NCBI RefSeq assembly: GCF_964020195.1
Contig: NZ_OZ026539.1
Location: forward strand, 686,299 to 750,298
DNA length: 64,000 nucleotides
Direction of reading: 5' to 3'
DNA from: Spiroplasma endosymbiont of Lasioglossum villosulum
GTDB lineage: Bacteria > Bacillota_I > Bacilli_A > Mycoplasmatales > VBWQ01
In this document: one piece after another, positions 1 to 10,824 of the stretch
How positions within the stretch are numbered: the stretch's first letter is position 1
How the letters are laid out: every line of letters begins with the position of its first letter
Program-made: the position numbers and the translations under genes
The notes under the pieces: model-generated
The model's database searches: none
What the model saw: only the letters and a program-made list of their open reading frames with translations
What the model was told of the DNA's origin: nothing

Positions 1-1074
1 TGCAACATATTGATAAAATTGACTTTCACCAGCAAAATTTCAAACTTCTTTATCTTTTAATTCTTTTTGTTTTTTTAATGGTCACTTACCATCTCAAACA
101 GTACCCATTTCATATCCTAATCAAGCATGTGTCACTCTTGCGTTTTTAATAACTTCTCTTCTTGTTTCAGTTCCACTACTAATTTTAATCAAATCTAAAA
201 CTGATTTTTCTTGGCCTATAAATTCTTTTGCTAAATTTCAAGGTAATATTTGTTCACTAAATCATTGTTGTAATATTCTAACTTTTGGCTGAGTTTCAAT
301 AGGCATTGATAATAGCGGAAATGCTATCTTATCTTTAACAAATAACTTTGGGTATACTTCCATATTGTCAATTTCACCAAGTACCTTTATATTACCAAAA
401 ATCATGCTTCTAGGGGCTTTAATTTTTAAACCAATAACTTTTGTATCTTTATCTAATGGTTTTTGTAATTTAATAATGATTGGATAACCATCTCTTGTTT
501 TAAAATCTTTAATTTTAATAATAGTTATACTTTTAGTACTTCTTGTTTTTGGATTTTGATAAGGTTGTGAATAATTATTAATGATATATAAATTATCAAT
601 ATTATTTTCAGTTAATGGTTCATTAATAGATACAGCATATAACTTAAATTGATTTAATAAATTTATTTCTTGAAATATTAAATTTTTAATATCAGTCATA
701 CTATATTCAATTGTATTGTCATTAATATTAGTACTTGCTCTTTGATTTAATTGCATAGTAAAGTCTGATGTTTCAACAGCAATAGTTTTTAATACTTTAT
801 CAATATCAATAAAACCAATTTTAATAGTATTTGCTGAAAATCTTAAACTATTATTTTCATTATTTTTAAATAAACGCTCAATTTCATAAATATATATGGT
901 TCTTTTTTTAAATTCATCATATGCTCTATTAATATCTGGGTCACTAGTAGCGCGCATCATATTAGTAAAGTCATAAGGAATATTATCAATTAAATAATCA
1001 TTTTCTACTTCTGCTTGATTAAGTTTAGTTTGTTTCTGTGGAAACTTCGTTTGTGGTTTGTTGTTGTTTTCCAT
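1..1074 (-). CDS. Phage structural protein, 675 aa, unit A copy (3' end outside window)
   Basis: This is the N-terminal 358 codons of the protein complete at 16659-18686. It starts at ATG 1074 behind a GAGAGAAC ribosome site, inside the last 50 bp of the portal gene. No family is recognised. Its place directly after the portal suggests a neck, collar or tail component. The frame contains several TGA tryptophan codons. Confidence 0.7.
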
Positions 1075-2257
1075 TGTTCTCTCCTATTAATTGGTTATTT
1101 TCTGGATTAAATAATTTTAACTTAACTGTTAAATTATTAATTTCTTGTTCATCATTAATATTAAATGTTTTACTATTTAATAAGTCTTTATCTAAACGTA
1201 CTAATATTTGAATAAATTTAAGAATATCAATATTAAATTGTCATAATTTTTGTTCAATATAATTAATAGTTGAAATATTTACAGCTGTACTTTCTGGAAC
1301 TGATTGTTGTGCTGATTTCTTTTGACTTGGTATATGAATACCACAACGTTTAAATATTTCATTAACATTTCAATCGTATATATCAGTTAAATTTTTACCT
1401 TTAAAATTACTATTTGTCATATTAATATTTTCATTTTGTTCATTATTATCTCCACCACTTTTAAATATGTAATTTTTAGTAACCAAAGTTCTTACTGCGT
1501 CTTCTATTAAAGATTGAACATTGCCATAAGTTTGACTAAATATAAATTTAGGTGAATTTAAAATGGTATCTAAAACAATTTGTTCATAAATAACATCTAA
1601 TGCTTTAATTTTATCCATTACTTTATTACAATCTGCTAGCTCATTTGCTTTATTTCTCATAATTGCTATTGGTATATAGTTAATATTTAGTGTTTGTTCT
1701 TGTGCTAAATTAGGATTATTAATGAATGATTTAAAATCTAATGGAAATTGTTTTTTATTATCACTAATACTATAAATTGCACGATTAATTGTTACTTGTT
1801 CATTATTTAATGTATAAATTTCAAATAATCTTACCATTTGTGCATTTTGTTCATAACTATCATAAAAAATAGTACATTGAATTAATTTACCAGTAATATC
1901 ATAAACTCTTTGTTGTATATCAACGACTTGAAAATATAAATCATCATTAGCAATAAAAATTAAATAACCACTAATTCCTAATTTACTTAATTTAAAAATA
2001 GAATTTCAATTTTTTCTATAAAATTCTTGTTGAATTAAATATTGTTTAATAGTTTCATTATTTATTTCTAATGGAGCATTATATAAATTAGCATTATTTT
2101 CTGCTACAAAATCAGTAAAATAAGTTTCATGGTTAAAATCATTAAAACCAAAATAACTTAAAATAGAAGCATGTGTACTTTTACCTTTTAAAAAAGTTAA
2201 TTTAGTTTTTTCTTCATTATTAGTACTTTTATCTTTTCTTAAAAATCTACCTAACAT
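1025..2257 (-). CDS. Phage portal protein (410 aa)
   Basis: Probably the dodecameric portal through which DNA enters and leaves the capsid. The length fits SPP1-type portals, which run about 400-500 aa. The middle of the protein (about residues 195-235) has the long helical stretch with KVMDKIKALDVIYEQIV followed by a segment ending in KFIF, and a later ESTAVNIST segment resembles the portal wing/stem region. ATG 2257 is preferred over an upstream in-frame GTG (2269) because AGGTGG lies 8 bp before it. The 3' end overlaps the next gene by 50 bp. The assignment rests on general pattern and gene order, not on a diagnostic motif. Confidence 0.62.
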
Positions 2258-2275
2258 AATATTCACCACCTTTCT

Positions 2276-2398
2276 TTAAAATATTTGATTAATTTTTAAT
2301 ACAATTTTTACTATAATAAATATAATTAAACCAGCAACTGCAGAAGATAATAAAACTCCAATTAAACCTAAAATAATTTTTATTATTTTAAAAAACAT
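2276..2398 (-). CDS. Small membrane protein (40 aa), holin-like
   Basis: Almost the whole protein is one hydrophobic helix (IIKIILGLIGVLLSSAVAGL, then a run of I/F/V) with small residues spaced as in a glycine zipper, flanked by lysines. It sits between the tail/neck gene and the portal gene. In a phage of a wall-less host it could permeabilise the membrane or serve in adsorption or DNA entry. No family is recognised. Confidence 0.5.
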   Translation of the reverse strand: MFFKIIKIILGLIGVLLSSAVAGLIIFIIVKIVLKINQIF

Positions 2399-2402
2399 AA
2401 TA

Positions 2403-4100
2403 TTATTCCTGCAATTCTTCTAATTTTCATACATTACCATTTCTTGAACCTTTTACAGTAAAAATAGTAATCAATTTAGATTGATTAAGAGATAAAATTA
2501 TTATATTAGTACTATCATTATAAGTGTGCATTGGTACACTAATCGTTTTTTTATCAGTTATAAAAAATTCTAAAATATTATAAACTGGATTATATATACT
2601 TCAAGAATAATAAACTCTATAATGTTTATTCTCTTGAAAATCATAAGTAATTTGTCAATTACCTATTTTACTTTTTTCTCTTGTTCCTACTTCTTTTCAA
2701 TTTGAACGACTTGGACTTGGTTTTGGAGGAATATCTTTTAATTCAATATCTCAATTATTTTCTTCTATTTCATTAGTTTCTAAACTTTTTGAATTAATTT
2801 TTATAGGTTTATCTATATTAATTACACTTGGTGAATTAATATCTAATGTATTACTTTTAATTTTATAAATTTTATTATTTGTCTTAGGCTTATATATTTT
2901 AGTTCCTAGTTTATTTCCATCTAGATTAGTTACTATTCAAGAATTACCATCAAAATATGATAGTATTAATTCATCATTTTCAGGTTGGACACTTAAATGA
3001 GCTTTAATTTCATTAGTAGAATTTGAGTAATAACCTGCTGAATCAATAGCTACATTATGGGCTGTTGGTACTGCACCATAAAAGAAAAATACTCCTTTAA
3101 GTCCTTGACTGTTTGACATATTAGGTGACCAAAAAATTTGATAATATGTATTTCTTGTTAAAATCATTGATTTTTGTTCTTCTCATTGTGGATTATTTAA
3201 AAAATCTTGTGGTGTTACCAAATAAGAACTTACAGATATTACATTATCTTCTGTAAGATTAATACCATGGCCAGTAATTAATTTATTTTGTTTATTATTA
3301 GTTAAGGCTGTAATATTTTTCTGTTGTTTAGCAGAAAAATCACAAGTTGGTGCATGTGTATAATCACCAATTTGTGGATTATTTTGTAGTGCTTCGGGTG
3401 GTAATGTACCAATTTCATCAGGTCAATCTAAAATCATTGTTTCAGTTTCTTTATCATAATCTGTTGCAACATAACCTTTATTAATAAATTTACTAACAGG
3501 ACCTCTATATATTTCATTTTCATTATCATCAACTAAATCATCATATAATTTAATTTGTTTTGATAATGTAAATTCTTTTTGTTGTTCAATTAATTCATCA
3601 ACTTGATTTCTAGTATAAAATGCTTTTAAATCAATTTTTTCAACATCTATTTCATCATCATTATAATTTGATAATATTTGTTTTAATTCTGTTAGTCTTG
3701 CCCATATTTTCATTCTACTTGGTGCTAAATCTCATACATTAATTGTTGGAATACTACTTGCACTAAATTGACTACCATTATTAAACTGAATAGTAGCATC
3801 AACATTAAATTCAATCGGTGTACGATTGAAAACTCAATGTTCAGTGGTTACATATACCATATCTCTTAATGTTTCTTTAATTAATTCATCTTTGAAACTA
3901 TCAAAAGGAAATTTCGATAAAATAAAACCAAGATAAGCATTAATATCATTTTGAGCACGAATAGCAAAAGTTTTAAATCAATCATTAACATTAGGTCATG
4001 TTTGTATGTATTGCTGTGGTGTTTCTGTAATTTTTCCAGTTAATGGATATCAGTTATTATAATTTTCAAGACTGACACCAGTTCAAAGTTTATTAATCAT
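2403..4100 (-). CDS. Putative neck/tail or receptor-binding protein (565 aa)
   Basis: The first about 150 residues are helical and tryptophan-rich, then a charged helical segment (KIWARLTELKQILSNYNDD), then a long beta-rich and Pro/Ser-rich C-terminal half (residues 250-565). That layout resembles tail or adsorption proteins with an N-terminal attachment domain and a C-terminal binding domain. It uses both TGA and TGG for tryptophan. It follows the 571-aa gene by 6 bp, so it is co-transcribed. No family assigned. Confidence 0.5.
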
Positions 4101-4106
4101 ATTTTA

Positions 4107-5822
4107 TCATTCCTTAAAAAATGCTTGTTTATAATGATGAGTATGTTTTTTTGTTTTTTTATGTGTTATATGTTCAATTTCTTTTTGTATTTTATTTTTA
4201 CCTTTTTTTATTTTTTTCTTACTTTTTGTTACAACTTGACTATATGCAAACTTTTCTAAATGATGTAATAATCCAGTACCAAATAAAGTATTAACACTAA
4301 ATTTTAAACCAACATTTTTAAATGATTTGTTAATATTTTCAATAGGATTATTAATAACATTTACTACTTTATGATAAGTTCTAATAGTTCTAAATATTTC
4401 TCTATATACTTTAAAACTATCTCTAATTACTTGTTGCACCACTGGTGGAGCAAATGCTATTGCTTTTAATCATTTATTTTGATTAACTCCATAACCAATG
4501 TATCAACCACTATATCAACGATATCAATGGAATGGATGTATTTGAGTAACAAAAGTTTTTGCTTTAAGAATACTATCAACAACTGTAATTGGTTTATATT
4601 TAGGATTGCGATGATAAATAGTAATTGCACATTTATCTAATGACAAAGGTTGAATTTTACAACCCATAAATACTGGTGAATTTAATGGAATTAATTGTGC
4701 GTGTTTAATTGCTCTTTTTTCTGCACTAGTAAATAAATCAGTTGCTTTTTCTTTTAATTTCTGAATTTTTTCAAATACTTGTTTTTCTAACTTTTCAAAT
4801 TTTTCTTGTAATTTATATATACTTTCTCGTATTTTTTCAAAATATGGTGTATCTTTTCAAAATTTATTTAAACCTTTTTTTAAATAAAATCTAATATCAA
4901 AATATTTAAAAGTTTGATTTGCTTTTAAAACAAGTTGATGAATAACATTATTTTTAAAATTAAATTTAATAGCATTAGCACGAATTTTTTGTAAATCTAA
5001 AATTAAAGTTTTTCCATATCTATTTTCTGTATGTATTGTATGAACTAAATTTAATCAATCATGTTGATTCATTTTTAATACTTCTTTTAAATCAGTATTA
5101 AATTTTTTTAAAAAGTTATTTGCTTTTTCAATATCTTTAATTTTAAATTTAGGAGTTAATTGTGGACTTAATTTTATTAATGTATTTTGTAATAATAAGT
5201 GTTCCATTAATTTTTCTGTTTCTAGTTTTTGAAAATTATTCTTATATTGTCTTTCAGCAACATATCCTAAATCTCGTAATACTGTTTCACGATTAGGAGT
5301 AAAACTATAATTCATTAAATAACGTTTATTACCAATAATTTTATCTGTTAAAATTTCTTTTCCACTTACTTGACTAATAATTTCTTGTAAGTTTTTTGCT
5401 TCTTTAATACCAACTTGTTCTAATGTTTTAGTTTTTTGTGCTAACTTAATAAATTTAGTTGTACGATAACCACGACTAATTTTATTAAGTCCAGCAAATG
5501 CTGGTAATATATTAAAAAAAGTATTTAATGGTGTTAGATTTCCTTTTAAATAATCATAAACTTGATTAATAGTAAAATCAGTTAAAAATTCTACACCAAC
5601 AGCACTAATACTAGCAATTAAATCACTTGCACCTAATCCAAGGGCTACACTTTCACTTAATCCACCAGTAAAAGGAGCAAGTGCTACTGCTATAACTTGT
5701 ACACCAATCATTTCTAAAATTTCTCATCAAAAACTTTTATTTTCTTGTTGGTTACTTGTTCTAGTATGTTTTGGTTTATTTATGTTTAAAAGTATTGCTG
5801 TACTAGTTGTACCGATTGGCAT
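4107..5822 (-). CDS. Phage minor structural/ejection-type protein (571 aa)
   Basis: After a 37-residue start comes a Gly/Ala-rich hydrophobic region (about residues 38-100, VALAPFTGGLSESVALGLGA) like those in phage ejection proteins and in polymorphic-toxin leaders. A lysine-rich helical middle follows, then a tryptophan-rich segment (HPFHWYRWYSGWYIGYG, about residue 435), and a very basic Lys/His-rich tail. It begins 14 bp after the major capsid gene. A role as an internal membrane-penetrating protein is inference; a true toxin is less likely because it lies within the structural operon. The frame crosses many TGA tryptophan codons without any real stop. Confidence 0.5.
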
Positions 5823-5836
5823 AATATTAATTTCCT

Positions 5837-7018
5837 TTATTTAAGAGTTATTTTAATTGGATTTGTTGTTCCTTTATAATTTAAGTCATTAACATTAGCA
5901 GTAATGGTTATATATAAGTCACCTGCTTTTTGTTTTTGATTACTTACATTAGTTTTTCCTTGTGCATCACTAAAATATTTAATAGTTGGATTTGTTAAAT
6001 TAGGATTTAATGATTTAAGTTCATTAGTACTTTTTATTTGTGTATTTAATTCACTATTATTGTTATTAACATTTGCAGTAATATCAGTTGTTAAACTTGT
6101 AATTTTAGTTTTTAAATCATTTTTATCATTATTAACAATTGCACATAACATTCAGCGTGAAGTTGTTTCTTCATCTGTTATATAGGGTATTGATTCACCA
6201 GTTACTTCTCCACCAACTAAATATCTTCTTCCAACTTTACCATCAGCAATATCTTGAACATATACAACTGTATTTTGTAACATATATCTTTTCATTGCTC
6301 TTGGTGTTGCTAAAACAAAAGACATAATTTTAGTTTCATTATTATCAGTAAATGTCATATAATCATCCATTACAATTTGACATAGTACACCTTTGATGTA
6401 TAAATCATTTCCATTTAATCTTAATTGTTGAGCAATTTGATTATCAGTAATTAGACCTTTGTTATTGGCTAAATAAACAATAGTATCATAAAGATTATTA
6501 GTAATAAAAAAACGACAATTATTACTATTTCTTAGTTGAAATAAAGTATTTCAAGCATCTAACATTGATTTTAAATATCCTAATGGTGTTTTATCAGTAA
6601 TGTCTATTTTAGTTGCATATTTTGCAATTACATTTGTATCATTATTTGCTAAATAATCTGCTAAGTCATTAGCAACTTCATATTGCATTGTATTTAATAA
6701 ATTTTGTCCATTTTCAGCATTTAAATCAACATTAGCAATTATTTCACCCGCAACCGCTTCTTCTTTAATTTCTTTTAAAATTTTAACAGTTTCAGCATAA
6801 CTAACATCTAATCCTTTGCTTTTATCATTTCATTTTAATACTTTAATTTCTGAATTTTTTGGTTTTTTAACTATAAATTCAATTTTTGTTGAATTAACCA
6901 TTTCGATAGGAAAAAAACTTGCTCATGGTGAATTTGATTGTTTATAAAATTCTATAAACTCTGGTGCTTCTACTAATTTTTCGGTATTATCTAAATTTTT
7001 ATTGAATTGTATTGCCAT
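5837..7018 (-). CDS. Major capsid protein with C-terminal Ig-like extension (393 aa)
   Basis: It lies directly behind the scaffold gene and is the size of a HK97-fold coat protein. Residues about 1-290 hold the expected mix: an N-terminal segment MAIQFNKNLDNTEKLVEAP, a spine-helix-like stretch (TMQYEVANDLADYLANNDTN) and a P-domain-like region ending ATPRAMKRYMLQNTVVYVQD. The last about 100 residues look like an added beta-sandwich: the end DLYITITANVNDLNYKGTTN and a terminal beta strand resemble small Ig-like modules in Spiroplasma surface proteins. A decoration or adhesion role is inferred. Confidence 0.68.
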
Positions 7019-7036
7019 TTTTTGATTTCCTTTCTG

Positions 7037-7411
7037 TTATAAATTATTATTTTTTTTATAATCCAATAATGTACTTTTTATTGAATTTTGTTGATTTGTT
7101 ATTATTGTTTGTTGTTTACCACCTGTATTAATTATTTCTTTAAATACTGGTTGTTCTTTAATCATTTTTTTAATAGTTTCTTCAATTTTTGAATTTTCTA
7201 TATTACTTGTTGTAAATTTTAAATAATCATAAAATTCAGTTTTAACTTGATATTTTTTAAATATATTAATTATTTCTTTTTCTTTAATTTCTTGATTAAG
7301 TTTATTTAACTTATTTTCTGCTTCATTAACTTTATTTTCTATTTCTTGTTGAGCATTATTTTCAGTTAAAGGTTCAGTTGTTTGTTGAACATTATTTTCA
7401 TTTTCTAACAT
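7037..7411 (-). CDS. Phage scaffolding protein (124 aa)
   Basis: It is an acidic/glutamine-rich, strongly coiled-coil protein (residues 20-50, EIENKVNEAENKLNKLNQEI) ending in a Lys/Asn tail. It lies 18 bp before the capsid gene, the standard position of scaffold proteins that line the prohead during assembly. It starts with ATG 7411 behind a weak ribosome site. Confidence 0.65.
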   Translation of the reverse strand: MLENENNVQQTTEPLTENNAQQEIENKVNEAENKLNKLNQEIKEKEIINIFKKYQVKTEFYDYLKFTTSNIENSKIEETIKKMIKEQPVFKEIINTGGKQQTIITNQQNSIKSTLLDYKKNNNL

Positions 7412-7427
7412 TTACATCACCACTTTT

Positions 7428-7616
7428 TTATTTATTTTCTTTATTAATCTTTTCATTTAATTTTGCTAATTTTTTTTGATGTTTGATAATTTTGTTATTT
7501 GCTCTAACATGTTTTGGAGTTGTGATAAATCTTTTTAATAAAACAATAATTTCTCTGCAAATTAATGTTCCAACACTTGTTCCAATAATTATTAATTCAT
7601 GTAAAAATTCTTTCAT
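7428..7616 (-). CDS. Small membrane protein (62 aa)
   Basis: One predicted membrane helix at residues 5-27 (LHELIIIGTSVGTLICREII) is followed by a very basic cytoplasmic tail with lysine-rich helix. It lies just before the scaffold gene in the leftward operon. It resembles holins or small spike anchors in size and layout, but no family is recognised. Confidence 0.5.
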   Translation of the reverse strand: MKEFLHELIIIGTSVGTLICREIIVLLKRFITTPKHVRANNKIIKHQKKLAKLNEKINKENK

Positions 7617-7656
7617 CTCAATATTTTCCTTTCGATTATTTATTGTTTATTTTTGA

Positions 7657-7815
7657 TTATTCATCAAATTCACCTTTAATAATTCTTTCAATCATACATT
7701 TTGCATCTATTAAAAGATTTGCAATTAAACGTTCATTCAGTCGTATGTCTTCTAAATCTTTTTCATGTTGTTTTAATTTTTCATTGTAATATTCAAGTAA
7801 TTTTTCTTTATTCAT
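7657..7815 (-). CDS. Hypothetical phage protein (52 aa)
   Basis: A single charged amphipathic helix throughout (EYYNEKLKQHEKDLEDIR). It is supported by a strong ribosome site, AGGAGGTGAAT, before ATG 7815. It lies between the 274-aa gene and the 62-aa membrane gene. Function unknown. Confidence 0.55.
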   Translation of the reverse strand: MNKEKLLEYYNEKLKQHEKDLEDIRLNERLIANLLIDAKCMIERIIKGEFDE

Positions 7816-7831
7816 AAATTATTCACCTCCT

Positions 7832-8656
7832 TTATAAATTCATGTGATTATAATCTCAATTTAGTGAAGCATTATCATGATTTAATGGTACTTCGCTCAT
7901 ATTATCACTACCATATTGACTGGTTGTTTCACTATTAATTGAAAATCTATTATCATTAATTAATCTTGAAGTTTCATTATTAAATGATGTTTCTTGCATT
8001 TCTTGAATATGATTAGTTGTTTCCATAGGTAGTAAATTATGGATTATTTCACTTGCACCAGCAATTATGGTAGGTACTGCATAAGCATTATTAAAATCAT
8101 TATTAATACCCATAGCAACACCACTTGATATTAAACATCCACCAGTTGCCATATTACAAATCTTTCTTATTGTTTCAAATTTATTAGGTATTAACTCAGT
8201 TAATCCACTAATAAGATTTGATATACCATAAGCATTTAAACTAATATATGTATCTCAATCCATTAATGACTGATTTTCTTGTTTATTTAATAGTAATCAT
8301 GGAGGACCCTCAGTTGTAGTTGTAGTAGTTATTGGCATTGGTGTTGTTGGAATAATTGGAGTAATATTATTCTTTGTTCATTTACTATAATTTGCTAATC
8401 CAATTGTTCCTAATCCTAATGCTATTTTTTTAGAACTATTAATTAATTTAGTTTTAGTATTTGGTCTTTGATTTAAATTTCAAATATCTAAACCTAATTT
8501 TTTACCAAATAATAAACTATTAATTGAACCTAATACTGGATTTGCAATTACTTGACCATAATAAGCACTTGTACCAATCATTGCACAAATTGGACTTATT
8601 CCAGTTCTAATTAATTTAGTTAAAGTATAATTTGATTGTGTATTTTCATTTGGCAT
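7832..8656 (-). CDS. Hypothetical phage protein (274 aa) with hydrophobic segments and Thr linker
   Basis: Hydrophobic stretches at about residues 15-50 and 76-90 are followed by a Pro/Thr-rich linker (residues 99-119, seven consecutive threonines), then another hydrophobic region around residues 165-215 and a polar Asn/Ser-rich tail. The start codon overlaps the preceding stop (TAATG). The alternation suggests a virion or membrane-associated protein such as an ejection protein or spike. No family recognised. Confidence 0.55.
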
Positions 8657-8841
8657 TATTTAACTTCTCCGTTCATATTCAATAATTTTTCTAAAACATA
8701 ATGATTTTTATCAAATTCTTTAATAAGTCATTTTTTTGTTTCTGATGGATTTTTAGTAACAAGAATTAATCTTTCTATCATATAAATTAATTCTTGTTTA
8801 TCTGTTCTATCAAAAATTACTTTTAAAATTTCATCTAACAT
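8656..8841 (-). CDS. Hypothetical phage protein (61 aa)
   Basis: A small all-helical protein (MLDEILKVIFDRTDKQELIY). Its stop TAA shares one base with the ATG of the next gene, so the two are translationally coupled. Function unknown. Confidence 0.52.
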
Positions 8842-8844
8842 AAT

Positions 8845-9042
8845 TTATTCTCCTTTAATTTGTTTTAAATCATTTAATAGTTCTATAAATTTTTTCATCT
8901 CTTTTGAATGATAATCAATCATTAAATAATTATCATTTCAATTAAACATTACACATGTTTCACTTGTACAAAATTCAACATTATCAATAAAAAATAATTT
9001 TTCGTCTACATTTCATTTAATTAAAAATTCGCGCTTAGTCAT
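8845..9042 (-). CDS. Hypothetical phage protein (65 aa)
   Basis: It begins MTKREFLIKWNVDEKLFF and contains two cysteines in CTSETC and an amphipathic C-terminal helix. It overlaps nothing but sits 3 bp before the next start in the leftward operon. Function unknown. Confidence 0.52.
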
Positions 9043-9047
9043 GGTTA

Positions 9048-9290
9048 TTATCCTTTAATTTCTAATTTTTTAACTGTTACTTTAATTCAACCTTGATAAA
9101 CATCATTATCACCAACTATTAATGCAACATTACTTTCTGGGTCAGAAACAATTATGTGTTTTGATTTAACATTTGGATATTGTCTTAAAATAATTGCTCT
9201 AATATCATTACTTGTATGAATTGCTTTGGGAAATGGTGATAATATTTCAATTTCATCTTTATTTTCAAACAAAGTAGGTAATATTATCAT
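9048..9290 (-). CDS. Hypothetical phage protein (80 aa)
   Basis: It shows alternating predicted strands and helices (PTLFENKDEIEILSPFPKAI and SKHIIVSDPESNVALIVGDN), and an in-frame TGA tryptophan near the C terminus extends it to TAA at 9048. It shares one base with the stop of the gene upstream. Function unknown. Confidence 0.52.
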
Positions 9291-9451
9291 TAATTATTCT
9301 CCTTATTTTCAATTTGATTAGCAATTTCACTTAATATTTTTAATACTTTATATTCATTTTTTAATTCTTTAATAATAAATAATAAAAATATTATTAGTGT
9401 TATGCTGGTTATTAATATTGGTACTATTAATAAAATTTCTCATAATATCAT
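9290..9451 (-). CDS. Small single-span membrane protein (53 aa)
   Basis: Residues 1-28 form a strongly hydrophobic helix (MILWEILLIVPILITSITLI and on), followed by a charged helix (KELKNEYKVLKILSEIANQI). The layout is like a small holin/antiholin or a spanin-like inner membrane anchor. Its TAA overlaps the ATG of the following gene. Confidence 0.52.
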
Positions 9452-9454
9452 TTT

Positions 9455-9748
9455 TTACTCTTTTCATTTTTTAAATCATTTAACATTAATTGAACAAAAT
9501 GCACGATTTTTTTGAATATTTAAAGTATTAAAGATTTCACCAGTTACTATAATTTCATCGTTTTTGTTTAATAAAATACAGCGTCTATAAAGTTTTGGTT
9601 TATTAAAAATTAAAGTAACATAGTTTAATCCATTTCATTGACCACGAACACTATAATATAATTCTTTATTACCTTTTTCGTAATATTTTGCTTCAATAGT
9701 GTTACTAAGTTTTACTGTTAATTTGACATAATTTGTTTTATCTTTCAT
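9455..9748 (-). CDS. SSB-like OB-fold protein (97 aa)
   Basis: The strand-rich pattern NYVKLTVKLSNTIEAKYYE, then a GQWNG turn, NYVTLIFNKP, and LNKNDEIIVTGEIFNTLNI resembles the beta-barrel of single-stranded DNA-binding proteins, in which the KNDEIIVTGE segment aligns with the usual KGDxVxVxGxL motif. It would bind ssDNA during phage replication or recombination. It precedes nothing but small genes and follows the RuvC-like gene by 2 bp. The acidic C-terminal tip that recruits partners in bacterial SSB is missing. Confidence 0.55.
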
Positions 9749-9750
9749 TT

Positions 9751-10215
9751 TTATAATTTCCTTAAATAATTATCAAAAATTAATATTTTTTTATGATTTT
9801 TTAAATAATATTGAATATGTTTATAAGCATCTTGTTCATGTTTTGTTAATTTTATATTTCCTTTATAATTTTCTATTTTAGTTTTATTTTTTGGTTCACT
9901 TTCTAGATAATCTCAATTTATAACATCTTGTACTAATACCATTAATGCACCAATAATTTTAGGGGTTGCTAATGGATTAGTTAATAATTGTTTTGAACTT
10001 AAAAAGAAATTTTCTACAATAACTAATATTTTTTTATCAATAAATTTTTCTTTAATTAATTGAAATTTTTCTTTATAAATATTTTTAGTTCATAAAACAG
10101 TTAATGTATTGAATGTTTCATTAAAAATAATATTATTAGTTTCATTTGAATATATAACAATTCCATTATTACCAATACCAGCAGGGTCAATTCCAATAAT
10201 TAAGTCATATTGCAT
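9751..10215 (-). CDS. RuvC-like Holliday junction resolvase (154 aa)
   Basis: An RNase-H-fold endonuclease that should cut four-way junctions, for example when resolving concatemers before packaging. The family motifs are visible in order: IIGIDPAG with D10, ILVIVENFF with E68, and KHEQDAYKH with H126 and D129, the usual acidic tetrad layout of RuvC/YqgF-like resolvases. The length (154 aa) is close to small phage and bacterial RuvC. It is co-transcribed with the SSB-like gene, which supports a recombination/replication module. Confidence 0.72.
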
Positions 10216-10217
10216 TA

Positions 10218-10568
10218 TTAATCAAATTCTTTGGATTTTATTTTATTAATTAATAATTCAATAATATCAACTGAACCTTTTAATTGATTTTGATAAAATG
10301 TTTCTTTTTCTTTTTTGTATTGTTCTATATAATGACCTAAAAATATATTTAATGAACAAATTAAATTTTTCTTATATTCATTAATAACTTCTTTTTTAAA
10401 ATCTTTTTTTAATTTTTCTTTATATTTATTAATAATTTCTTTTTTAAAATCTTCTCTTAATTTTTCTATATTATTTAAATGTTCTTCTGTTATTTCTTTA
10501 CTACGTTTTTTCTTATATTCATTAATAATTTCTTGGTCTTTAACAGCAAATGGTTTTTCTTTATTCAT
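10218..10568 (-). CDS. Coiled-coil hypothetical phage protein (116 aa)
   Basis: Lys/Glu-rich, almost entirely helical, with an internal repeat: EIINEYKKKR, EIINKYKEKL and EVINEYKKNL recur at about 35-residue spacing, each preceded by DFKKE or similar. The start overlaps the stop of the zinc-ribbon gene by one base. It may be a DNA- or RNA-binding helper; function unknown. Confidence 0.55.
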   Translation of the reverse strand: MNKEKPFAVKDQEIINEYKKKRSKEITEEHLNNIEKLREDFKKEIINKYKEKLKKDFKKEVINEYKKNLICSLNIFLGHYIEQYKKEKETFYQNQLKGSVDIIELLINKIKSKEFD

Positions 10569-10732
10569 TATTTATACCCCCTACTTAACTTAACATTTAA
10601 GATACAGTCATAACAAATTGCTTTACCGTTTTTGTCTCTTAAAAAGTTTTTTCTTGTTTTTATATCATTAGTATTAAAGAATAAATAATCTAATTTATGT
10701 TGTTTACATGTTCAACAAAAATACTTTTTCAT
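10568..10732 (-). CDS. Zinc-ribbon protein (54 aa)
   Basis: Two Cys pairs, CWTC (residues 6-9) and CYDC (residues 41-44), separated by about 31 residues with RDKNGKAI between, form a zinc ribbon of the kind seen in small phage DNA-binding or HNH-associated proteins. No HNH catalytic residues are present. The start has AAGGAAAT upstream. Confidence 0.6.
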
Positions 10733-10824
10733 TATGAGTTGAAATTTCCTTATAAGAAGTAACTAAATAATTAATTGGTAAATCATCATGTTTATATGGA
10801 TTATTTATTTGCTAAATTGTAAAG

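Noticed and set aside
6139-6327. Plus-strand frame inside the capsid gene (and its copy at 23751)
   Set aside because: Antisense shadow of the capsid gene; composition is typical of reversed coding sequence.
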